From Salegentibacter tibetensis (GTDB lineage Bacteria > Bacteroidota > Bacteroidia > Flavobacteriales > Flavobacteriaceae), in assembly GCF_020164485.1 (NCBI RefSeq), contig NZ_JAIQZA010000002.1, positions 124,001 through 188,000 on the forward strand: a stretch of 64,000 nt of DNA, written 5' to 3'. The position numbers were made by a program, and so were the translations under genes. Positions within the stretch are counted from its first letter, which is position 1. Each line of letters starts with the position of its first letter. The notes beneath the pieces are model-generated. The model saw only the letters and a list, made by a program, of their open reading frames with translations, made no database searches and had not been told where the DNA came from. Below are positions 9,023-16,251 of this stretch, one piece after another.

Positions 9023-9877
9023 CTAATTAAAGAATTCAAAAATTTTAGGGAAATAGTCAAAAGGCATTCCTGAATGTTCGTGTTTTCCGCCTTCAAAACT
9101 ATAAAGTAAATAAGAAGTATTCAATTTTCTCAGTTTTTCAGTAATCGTTTTGGAACCATCCAGCATAATATAGCCCGGTTTGTCGCGATCACACCAATGG
9201 TGCGGACCGGTTGCATAGGGCACGAGATTGTCTTTGGTTCCGTGGAAAAACACTCCTGGAATTGCATTTTCTTTAGTAATGTACCGAGCATCTACGATGG
9301 CGCCGGCAAGGGAAAAAACTCCGGCGAAATCGAAATTCTTATAATTTGAAAAATCCTCAAACATTAATCGTTCGTTATACACCGCGTTAAGAACCGCTTC
9401 GGCCCCGGCGCTGCTTCCACCAACAATTATTTTTGAAGGATCGATGTTATATTCTTTCTGATTTTGAACCATATAATTAACGGCGTCCATAAAATTTTCA
9501 GCAGCCAGTTTAAAGGTTTCCATTTTACCGGAAGCTTCATAATCGCAACCAAAAGACTCACCTTTTCTGGTTAATCTATAAGAAATCTGAACGATTACAT
9601 ATCCTTTTTTTGCAGCAATTTCGGCAAATTTAACTTCTGCCGGATTGGTACGGCTGCCCCCAGAAAATCCGCCGCCGTGCATAAAGATAATCAGTGGCCT
9701 CTGCTGCATCGTGTCTTTTTCGGGCTGATAAATATCCAGCTTTAATGCTTCCCCGCTTTTGTTGGCATAGGTTTTAGTTTCAGTATGTTTCAACGGAAAG
9801 GAATCATCTATAAATCGCTGTTGCGCTGAAATTGAAAAGCTTAGCAAAAACAGGCCGATTAAAATGGACTTTTTCAT
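9023..9877 (-). CDS. Exported alpha/beta-hydrolase carboxylesterase
   Basis: The start is placed at the ATG at 9875-9877, which begins a clean signal peptide (MKKSILIGLFLLSFSISAQQ); a longer frame adds nine residues without sense. The 284-residue product has an oxyanion-hole HGGGFSGG block near residue 67, a nucleophile elbow GGSSAG with Ser156, an acid in FHGTKDNLVP and a C-terminal His in GGKHEHSG. This resembles the BD-FAE/carboxylesterase group, which removes acetyl or feruloyl esters from glycans. Its position 66 bp upstream of the GH2 gene suggests a two-gene minus-strand operon acting on the same glycan as the plus-strand block. Confidence 0.85.
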   Translation of the reverse strand: MKKSILIGLFLLSFSISAQQRFIDDSFPLKHTETKTYANKSGEALKLDIYQPEKDTMQQRPLIIFMHGGGFSGGSRTNPAEVKFAEIAAKKGYVIVQISYRLTRKGESFGCDYEASGKMETFKLAAENFMDAVNYMVQNQKEYNIDPSKIIVGGSSAGAEAVLNAVYNERLMFEDFSNYKNFDFAGVFSLAGAIVDARYITKENAIPGVFFHGTKDNLVPYATGPHHWCDRDKPGYIMLDGSKTITEKLRKLNTSYLLYSFEGGKHEHSGMPFDYFPKIFEFFN

Positions 9878-9969
9878 AGGGTCAGATATTTTACACAGTC
9901 TCAAGATACTTAATTTTGCAGGGAGAATAAGTGGGGATTTTAATTTTAATATTTTATCTTCGCTGCAAA

Positions 9970-10073
9970 GATTACCGCCTTTACTGAAATAAATTCAGCA
10001 TAGGCCGCGAAAATGACACTATTAAGATTTCCGCCTATACTGAAATAAATTCAGCACAGGCTGCGGAAATGAC
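9970..10073. repeat. Two tandem 48-bp units with a hairpin core
   Basis: Two near-identical 48-bp units, 56 bp apart, each centred on the palindrome CTGAAATAAATTCAG (9984-9998 and 10040-10054). The same core recurs at 44350-44364, so it belongs to the dispersed repeat family of this genome. The repeat sits just before the YqeY-like gene. Confidence 0.7.
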
Positions 10074-10084
10074 AAAAGTTATAT

Positions 10085-10537
10085 ATGAGTTTACAGGATA
10101 AAGTAATGGCAGAGATGAAAGCTGCTATGAAAGCTAAAGACAGCGAAAAGCTGGAAGCTTTACGATCGGTTAAAAGTGCTATTTTACTGGCCAATACTGA
10201 AAGCTCTGAGAAAGATGGATTGACTGAAGATGAAGAGCTGAAGATTTTGCAGAAACTGGTAAAACAGCGCAAGGAGAGTGCTGTGATTTACAGGGAGCAA
10301 AACAGGGCAGATCTAGCCGAACCTGAAGAAAACCAGGCGGCTGTAATTGAATCTTTTTTACCAGAGCAGTTAAGTGAAGCTGAAATTGAAGCCAAAGTAG
10401 ACGAGATCATCACCAAAACCGGAGCCAGCGGAATGCAGGATATGGGAAAAATTATGGGGATGGCCAGCAATGAATTAGCCGGTAAGGCAGATGGCAGAAG
10501 GATTTCTACAATTGTTAAAAGTAAATTGAGTAAATAA
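10085..10537 (+). CDS. GatB/YqeY domain protein
   Basis: A 150-residue cytosolic protein. The whole length matches the YqeY family: a helical N-terminal half (MAEMKAAMKAKDSEKLEALRSVKSAI-like start, given in part) and a C-terminal half with the conserved GMQDMGKIMGMASNE and GKADGRRISTIVK stretches. YqeY proteins resemble the tail of the GatB subunit of the tRNA amidotransferase, but the biological role of the free protein is not settled. Length is normal for the family. It lies directly upstream of tRNA-Arg on the same strand, with only a palindrome between. Confidence 0.9.
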   Translation: MSLQDKVMAEMKAAMKAKDSEKLEALRSVKSAILLANTESSEKDGLTEDEELKILQKLVKQRKESAVIYREQNRADLAEPEENQAAVIESFLPEQLSEAEIEAKVDEIITKTGASGMQDMGKIMGMASNELAGKADGRRISTIVKSKLSK

Positions 10538-10544
10538 TTATCGA

Positions 10545-10575
10545 GACCTCACAGGTTTTCAAAACCTGTGAGGTC
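10545..10575. repeat. Perfect palindrome shared with 826-858
   Basis: GACCTCACAGGTTTT, one base, then its exact complement. It sits 8 bp after the YqeY-like stop codon and 5 bp before the tRNA, so it may terminate the upstream mRNA. It matches the palindrome at 826-858. Confidence 0.65.
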
Positions 10576-10580
10576 TAATA

Positions 10581-10654
10581 GGCCCCGTGGCGCAACTGAA
10601 TAGCGCATCAGATTTCGGCTCTGAGGGTTGCAGGTTTGAATCCTGCCGGGGTCA
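10581..10654 (+). tRNA. tRNA-Arg (anticodon TCG)
   Basis: A full cloverleaf is visible: acceptor stem GGCCCCG pairing with CGGGGTC, anticodon stem TCAGA/TCTGA around the loop TTTCGGC (anticodon TCG at loop positions 34-36), and T arm GCAGG/CCTGC around TTTGAAT. CCA is not encoded. Its 3' 15 bases (10639-10653) are repeated at 10810-10824 and 14896-14910. Confidence 0.95.
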
Positions 10655-10664
10655 CTTAAAACAG

Positions 10665-10693
10665 AAAGTCTACACGGGAGTGTAGACTTTTTT
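10665..10693 (+). terminator. Terminator of tRNA-Arg
   Basis: An 11-bp perfect stem (AAAGTCTACAC, GGGA loop, complement) followed by six T bases, 11 bp after the tRNA. Confidence 0.85.
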
Positions 10694-10824
10694 ATTTTCC
10701 GGAAAAGCTGAGCTTGCTCAACGCTTTGTAGGGAAATAAAAAAGTAAGCTGCCCGGATGGCAGGATGACTTTCTATTTTCATGCGGGAGCCCAAAGGAAA
10801 AACGAAGTTAATCCTGCCGGGGTC
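10690..10824. repeat. 135-bp direct repeat, copy A (putative att-flank)
   Basis: This stretch is about 96% identical, without gaps, to 14776-14910. Both copies end in the 15-nt sequence AATCCTGCCGGGGTC, which is the 3' end of the tRNA-Arg gene. The layout (tRNA, right-end copy A, cargo, right-end copy B) is what repeated site-specific integration at a tRNA gene leaves behind. Confidence 0.85.
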
Positions 10825-10846
10825 ATAACATGTCGAGAGAAGTAGG

Positions 10847-10882
10847 GCGCAACCACTTGTATTTAAAGAGGTTGCGCTTTTT
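10847..10882 (+). terminator. Terminator-like hairpin after repeat copy A
   Basis: Stem GCGCAACC with its complement GGTTGCGC around a 15-base loop, followed by five T bases. No gene is seen immediately upstream other than the tRNA-end repeat. Confidence 0.6.
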
Positions 10883-11496
10883 CTTTGGGGTTAATTCTGC
10901 TTTTTTAGTTCACATATAGTCCACAATTAATTTTTTTAGCTTTTTTCTGGGATCAGGCCTAAAGGGGATCAAGTCTAATTGTTGTGTTTATGCAAAAATT
11001 GTAGGTAATCTGTACAAAAAGAATTCTACATTTTTCACTCCTCTAGACTGACTTCTAACGGTTTTTATTTGGATCAAACCTAAATATTGCAAAATGATCA
11101 ATACGGGAAGAATTTAGTGGGCAACACATAGTTAATCTTAATTTTTTACTATAAAATTTTAATTATTTCTCAATTTTGAGAATGATCTCTGATTGATTTC
11201 TGTAAATACAATTATTCCTTCTCTTTCCTATTTCAAAGCTTTCTCCAGAGTATTATTCGAAACTAACAGGATGTATTCCCTATCAGAGGAGGTATAAATA
11301 CCGTTAATTATTATGTAAAGTTCATTGGGCTTATCGTACAACAAACAGTTAAAATCAAGCCAATAGGGGAATTCCCTCATTTCATCCCCTTGTGATTGAT
11401 ATTATCTTTAGAATGTCAAAAAAATACTTGAATTGATATCAAACGTAGGAATTACAATTAACCATTATAAATATTAATAACTAAATTTTATTAACA
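10883..11496. other. AT-rich spacer inside the putative island
   Basis: No supported gene. The stretch is AT-rich, lacks long frames on either strand and shows no clear repeat. It includes the leader of the lipoprotein gene that follows. Confidence 0.5.
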
Positions 11497-13017
11497 ATGA
11501 GAAATTTTAAATTAAAATTGATGTATTTGGCAGCGTTTGCCTTAATTTTTACCTCCTGTAGTAAGGATGAAAACACCGTGAACAACGATCAGGAAAGTGT
11601 TACGCTTACATTCGGAACTGCTCTCCAGGATTTCAGTAGAGCTATGACGAACAAAGAACATGCAGGAGCTGATGTAGGTGAATGTATTGACGGAAACCCT
11701 GCTTTTGCACAAATCACTATTGAACATGGAGATAATAATACAGAAGTAACGGTTGTAGTACCTATATTAGAGGATACCAACGGATATTCTACTGCTTATG
11801 ATGAAGATCTGGAAATTCCGGTAGCTTCAGGCGAAACACATGTTTCTGTTACTCTTATGGACTTTGTGGTTTGGACGGATGATGACAATGACGGGGAACC
11901 GGATAATGTTTTATGGGTCGCTCCTAAAGTTGGAAGTGAGTATGCCCATTTCGTTGCAAATCCTTTAGGTGGAGATGCCAGTACCTGGAATTTAAGGGCG
12001 GGATCAAAAACCTATCTTGATGTGGAAGTGCTATGTGTTGATGACAGAGATGTAAATCTATATGGATATCAATTCTTTGATATTGAAGCAACTGAAGCTA
12101 TCGAGTTCTGTATATTTGGAAACTACTGTGACGAAGACGGAAGACACTATCCCGCAATGTACAGTGTGAATGTATGGTCTTTTGAGAATGGAGAAAAAGG
12201 CGATATGCTTTACGAAAACCTTCAAAATACAATGGATATTGAGGACGGAGATTATTATACTTCCCCGATATGTATGTTTTTACCTGACAGGGCCGGTATG
12301 GACGAGTATTATTTTGAAATTACCTTGCGTAATTCAGATGCCTACGAAGATGTAGAAGAAAGAATAATAAGAGCCGGAGTTATCAACGATGGTGATGTAA
12401 GAGATCTAATGGATGGAGATGACAACGTAGACTACTACCACTTTCAAGCAGGAAATTGCGGTGATATTGAGGATTCCCCAGCATTATTAAATTCAGATAT
12501 CTATTTTACTCCTCTTTCTTCTATGAATAATAGTGGAGTAAACGGTACAGCAACTCTTTTGTTAATGGAAAATTCATTAACCGTAAAAATAAGGGCTACT
12601 GGTTATGAGTCAAACATGATACATCCTCAGCATATCCATGGTTTTGAAGATGGCTCCAATGCGGTTTGTCCTCCTCCATTTGGATCACCGGAATTTATGG
12701 CCGCCGATACTAATAATGATGGCGTAATAGATCTTGTGGAAGGTATACCATTTTATGGTCCGGTTTTACTTAATCTTTTTGAGCCTGTAAATACTTGGCC
12801 TGTAGCCGATGCCAGTGGAAATGTAGATTATGAGCGAACCTTTGAACTTGGAGAAGAAGAGTTTGAGGAAGAAGGTGAGGTTATCAGTTTGGAAAACCTA
12901 TTGCCATTGGAAAATCGTACAATTGTTCTTCATGGGATGACTTTTGAAGGAGAATATGACGCTACACTTCCCGTAGCCTGTGGAGAAATCATTCAGGTTT
13001 ACAATGGACAGGATTAA
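11497..13017 (+). CDS. Lipoprotein of unknown function with CHRD/SOD-like C-terminal domain
   Basis: A 506-residue lipoprotein: signal peptide with lipobox LIFTSC, so Cys at about residue 21 is lipidated, followed by an acidic tail. The middle part is an acidic beta-rich region with scattered Cys that I do not recognise. The last 180 residues contain GVNGTATLLLMEN, an HPQHIHGFEDG metal-ligand-like stretch, an EF-hand-like DTNNDGVIDLVEG loop and a LHGMTF strand. This resembles CHRD or Cu/Zn-SOD-like folds, though only loosely. It is the only intact gene between the two 135-bp direct repeats and so is probably cargo of an integrated element. Function is unknown. Confidence 0.75.
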   Translation: MRNFKLKLMYLAAFALIFTSCSKDENTVNNDQESVTLTFGTALQDFSRAMTNKEHAGADVGECIDGNPAFAQITIEHGDNNTEVTVVVPILEDTNGYSTAYDEDLEIPVASGETHVSVTLMDFVVWTDDDNDGEPDNVLWVAPKVGSEYAHFVANPLGGDASTWNLRAGSKTYLDVEVLCVDDRDVNLYGYQFFDIEATEAIEFCIFGNYCDEDGRHYPAMYSVNVWSFENGEKGDMLYENLQNTMDIEDGDYYTSPICMFLPDRAGMDEYYFEITLRNSDAYEDVEERIIRAGVINDGDVRDLMDGDDNVDYYHFQAGNCGDIEDSPALLNSDIYFTPLSSMNNSGVNGTATLLLMENSLTVKIRATGYESNMIHPQHIHGFEDGSNAVCPPPFGSPEFMAADTNNDGVIDLVEGIPFYGPVLLNLFEPVNTWPVADASGNVDYERTFELGEEEFEEEGEVISLENLLPLENRTIVLHGMTFEGEYDATLPVACGEIIQVYNGQD

Positions 13018-13054
13018 TAGTTAAATAATATATAAAGATTAGGTACGAAGAACA

Positions 13055-14773
13055 AGCTGTCTCATTAATTTGAGGCAGTTTTTTTGTTTTATAGCTGTAT
13101 TGGATTGCATTTTTACTGGGATTTTCGTATTTTTAAGTACTGATAATCACATAAATGAGCCATAAATTTAAGGATTACAACCAGCAACAAAATTGGCTAT
13201 TACCACCCTCCATTGAAGAATTGATTCCCTAAGACCATCCGGTTAGGATCGTCAATGGAGTAATTGAGCATTTGGATCTCCAGCCATTGATAAAAGCCTA
13301 TAGTCAAGACGGTCAACCCAGTTATCACCCTAAGATGATGTTGAAGGTGATGGTCTATGCTTATATGGATAATACCTATTCCAGTCGGAAGATTGAGAAG
13401 GCCATGCGTGAGAACATCAATTTCATGTGGCTTTCAAATAAACAGGTAGCCGATCATAATACCATAGCTCGCTTTAGGAGTAAAAAACTCAAAGATGTAT
13501 TTTAAGCAGGTAGTTTTGTTGCTTGCCCAGGAAGGCTTGGTTACTTTAAAGCAAGTGTATACCGATGGGACTAAGATCGAATCTGTGGCCGGACGATACA
13601 CTTTTGTCTGGGGTAACGCTATAAAGACCCGCAAAGAGAAAATGATGCAGCAACTTGAAGAAATGTGGGAGTATGCCCAGAGCATTGCTGATGAAGAAGA
13701 CCAGGATCCTACTCCTCCGGATTTTAAAAAAGTCGATAAAGAGAAGGTGGAGAAAACGGCTCAAAAGATTAATAAAATACTCAAAGGGAATGACAAGGCC
13801 AGTTCCAAGGCAAAAGCTAAAGCCCGTTACATTGTAAAGAACTTTGCTGCTAACCTGGAGAAGTATGAACAACAGAAAGAAGCTCTTGGTAATCGAAACA
13901 GCTATAGCAAGACCGATCCGGATGCAACCTTTATGCGCATGAAAGAGGATCATATGAAAAACGGGCAACTCAAGCCCGGTTATAATGTACAGATAAGCTC
14001 TGAAGACCAGTTTATTGTTAACTACACTTTGCATCAGGACACCAATGACATTCATACCTTAAAACCCCACCTGGAGCGTTATGAATATCTATACCAGAAT
14101 GCGCCTGAATCCCTTACTGCCGATGCTGGTTATGGAAGCCAGGAAAATTTTGAATTGTTATCCAATAAAGGGATCCATGCATATGTAAAGTTCAACACCT
14201 TCGATAAAGAACAGAATGTTGCGGGGAAGAAAAGAAAGAAAACTCCTTTCCACAGGGACACCCTTCATTATAATGAGAAGGAAGACCATTATGTATGTCC
14301 CATGGGACAGCGGATGGATAAAATATCTGAGAATACCAAAGCCACAAAATCCGGTTACAAGCAAACCTATAGCAAGTATAGAGCACAAAACTGCATGGGC
14401 TGTCCAATAAGAGGCGCCTGTTTTAAAGGGAAAAGCAATCGCATTGTCGAGCGCAATCATATCCTGGAGCAATACACAAAAAGCCAGGGAAGCCCTATTA
14501 TCTGAAATAGGGGAAATAAATCGAAGAAAACGGACAGCTGATGTGGAACCGGTCTTTGCACATATCAAATACAACAGAAATTTTAAAAGATTTACTCACC
14601 GATGGCTCGATAAAGTAGAATTAGAGTTCGGATTATACGCTCTGGCCCATAACATTAGAAAGAAGAGTGCTTAGAAACACTCATCTATATATTTTCTATC
14701 AAAAAAATCCAATGTCTAGTTGAAAAAATCTATCTAATAAAAAAACCGCCTCATTTTGGTAAATGAGACAGCT
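13055..14773 (+). mobile_element. Decayed IS1182-family insertion sequence
   Basis: About 1.72 kb bounded by imperfect inverted repeats of roughly 30 bp: 13055-13085 (begins AGCTGTCTCATTAATTTGAG) and the complement of 14739-14773 (begins AGCTGTCTCATTTACCAAAA). The transposase between them is IS1182-like. No target-site duplication is visible at the edges. The right end stops two bases before direct repeat copy B. Confidence 0.85.
13155..14674 (+). pseudogene. IS1182-type transposase with a stop and two frameshifts
   Basis: Translation from ATG 13155 gives MSHKFKDYNQQQNWLLPP, then an in-frame TAA at 13230-13232 interrupts the conserved HPVRIVNGVIEHL block. A second break near 13504 follows LKDVF at a run of four T bases; one extra T explains the switch to KQVVLLLAQEG. 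A third break near 14475 lies in a run of A bases before KAREALLSEIG. The remaining sequence holds the typical PSYHPKMMLKVMVYAY start, the TADAGYGSQENF catalytic region, the CMGCPIRGACF zinc-like cysteines and the VEPVFAHIKYNRNFKRF end. All parts are present, so the gene decayed by point changes rather than truncation. It is not expected to be active. Confidence 0.88.
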
Positions 14774-14775
14774 CC

Positions 14776-14910
14776 TTTTATTTTCCGGAAAAGCTGAGCT
14801 TGCTCAGCGATTTGTAGGGAAATAAAAAAGTAAGCTGCCCGGAGGGCGGGGTGACTTTCTATTTTCATGCGGGAGCCCAAAGGAAAAACGAAGTTAATCC
14901 TGCCGGGGTC
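14776..14910. repeat. 135-bp direct repeat, copy B (putative attR flank)
   Basis: Second copy of the 10690-10824 repeat, ending in the tRNA-Arg 3' sequence AATCCTGCCGGGGTC at 14896-14910. It follows the IS right end by two bases and is followed by a weak terminator-like hairpin at 14935-14967. Confidence 0.85.
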
Positions 14911-15163
14911 TTATACATTGTTATCCCAACAACTAAAACCCTTAAGCAATCATGGGGTTTTATTTTTAGCAAACCGTGGATCTTACCGTAGCCTACGTTT
15001 AATCGGTACTCCAGGGTTATATTGTTTTCCGGCTATAGTATTAAGACTGCTTGTTGGAAGAAAATGAAATTACAATGGGAAGATTTTTTCATTTGAAATT
15101 CACGGAGAAAAAAAAAATTCTTACATTATGATTTTTATTAGAAGAATGAATGACACCCCAGCT

Positions 15164-15190
15164 TATCTTTGTGGTAAATATCACAAAGAT
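15164..15190 (+). promoter_or_regulatory. Promoter with overlapping palindromic operator, moa operon
   Basis: TATCTTTG at 15164-15171 fits the Bacteroidota -7 element TAnnTTTG. It is built into a perfect 9-bp inverted repeat, ATCTTTGTG, 8-base spacer, CACAAAGAT (15165-15190). The inner TGTGG-N6-TCACA half-sites resemble a Crp/Fnr-family site. Such a position would suit a repressor, or a regulator acting close to the start of transcription, for the molybdenum-cofactor operon. Inference only. The rest of 14968-15270 holds no gene. Confidence 0.5.
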
Positions 15191-15206
15191 GAGGATGAAA
15201 TGAAAT

Positions 15207-15227
15207 ACCCCCTGATTTAATGGGGGT
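15207..15227 (+). promoter_or_regulatory. Leader hairpin before moaA
   Basis: ACCCCC, a 9-base loop and GGGGGT form a G/C-rich stem 44 bp before the moaA start codon. It could influence mRNA stability or translation. It does not resemble the known Moco riboswitch as far as can be seen. Confidence 0.35.
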
Positions 15228-15270
15228 GTTGAGCATTTGAAGAGGAAACCAGATACTAAACCAGGAGTGA

Positions 15271-16251
15271 ATGTTAGTAGACAAACATAAAAGAATACAC
15301 GATTATTTAAGGATTTCGCTTACAGATAGCTGCAATTTTCGTTGCCAGTACTGTATGCCCGATGAGGACATACAATGCTTACCCAATAAACATCTCATGC
15401 AGGTTGATGAGATTGAAAAAATTGCAAGCATTTTCGTGAATCTGGGAGTTAATAAAATTCGGCTTACAGGGGGGGAACCCCTTGTTAGAAAGGAGTTCAG
15501 GGAGATTTTATCCCGACTCTCAAAATTTCCGGTAGAAATAAGTCTTACCACCAATGCTGTTCTTGTTCATAAATTTATTGACGACTTTAAAGCCGCTGGG
15601 ATACGCTCAGTGAATGTTAGCCTAGACACCCTGAACGCAGAAACTTTTAAAAAGATCACCAAAAGAGATCAGTTTGATTTAGTATGGCGAAATATACAAT
15701 TGCTGCTGGAAGAAGGCTTTAGGGTAAAGATTAACGCAGTAGCTATTGAGGGTGTGATTGAAAAGGAAATCCTTGATTTTGTGGAAATCACAAGGGATTT
15801 GCCCTTACATGTTCGCATGATAGAATTTATGCCTTTTGAAGGAAATCACTGGAACAGCAAGAAAGTAATTACAGCGACGCAAATGCTGCAATGGGCGGAA
15901 GCGGAATATGATATGGTGAAATTAAAGGATAAACCTCATGCTACCGCCAAAAAATACAAAGCCATTGGCCACGAAGGTACCTTTGCCTTTATCACGACTA
16001 TGACAGAACATTTTTGTGGCGATTGCAACCGTATGCGGATCACAGCCGATGGAAAGATGAAGAATTGTCTTTTTGGGAAAGATGAGATGGATTTACTGGG
16101 GACCCTAAGAAAGGGCGAAGATATAGAACCGCTTATCAGGTTATCAGTTATACGCAAACACGCAGTGATGGGAGGGCAGTTTAATAAATCGTATAAAGAT
16201 ACTAGTACCTCTCAACTTGAGAACCGAAGCATGATTAGGATTGGCGGATGA
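15271..16251 (+). CDS. moaA: GTP 3',8-cyclase MoaA
   Basis: A 326-residue radical SAM enzyme that starts molybdenum-cofactor synthesis by converting GTP to 3',8-cyclo-GTP. The N-terminal cluster motif is Cys21, Cys25, Cys28 (SCNFRCQYC), followed by TGGEPL near residue 66. The second iron-sulphur cluster uses Cys249, Cys252 and Cys266 (HFCGDCNRMR to KNCLFG). The chain ends in the conserved double glycine (RIGG). Length is normal. It is the first gene of a seven-gene Moco operon and overlaps moeA by four bases (ATGA), which indicates coupled translation. A promoter-operator palindrome lies about 80 bp upstream. Confidence 0.95.
   Translation: MLVDKHKRIHDYLRISLTDSCNFRCQYCMPDEDIQCLPNKHLMQVDEIEKIASIFVNLGVNKIRLTGGEPLVRKEFREILSRLSKFPVEISLTTNAVLVHKFIDDFKAAGIRSVNVSLDTLNAETFKKITKRDQFDLVWRNIQLLLEEGFRVKINAVAIEGVIEKEILDFVEITRDLPLHVRMIEFMPFEGNHWNSKKVITATQMLQWAEAEYDMVKLKDKPHATAKKYKAIGHEGTFAFITTMTEHFCGDCNRMRITADGKMKNCLFGKDEMDLLGTLRKGEDIEPLIRLSVIRKHAVMGGQFNKSYKDTSTSQLENRSMIRIGG

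Noticed and set aside
9970-10073. CRISPR array
   Set aside because: Only two degenerate units with an 8-bp gap; no spacers, no leader and no cas genes in the window.
10549-10794. An 81-codon frame on minus across the tRNA
   Set aside because: It is antisense to the tRNA-Arg gene and its terminator; the protein has no family features.
13495-13510. Programmed frameshifting in the IS transposase
   Set aside because: IS1182 elements normally encode one unbroken transposase, and this copy also has an in-frame stop and a second shift, so decay explains it better.
13546-14055. A 169-codon frame on minus
   Set aside because: It is the shadow of the IS1182 transposase on the other strand; its composition (Phe/Leu/Ile-rich) reflects the reverse complement of Lys-rich coding DNA.
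14867-15067. A 66-codon frame on plus
   Set aside because: It runs from direct repeat copy B into AT-rich spacer; the matching part of copy A does not continue as the same frame, so it is not a conserved gene.
15100-15270. Molybdenum-cofactor riboswitch before moaA
   Set aside because: The leader has only a short G/C hairpin and a promoter palindrome; the multi-stem architecture of the known Moco aptamer is not visible and the space is too short.
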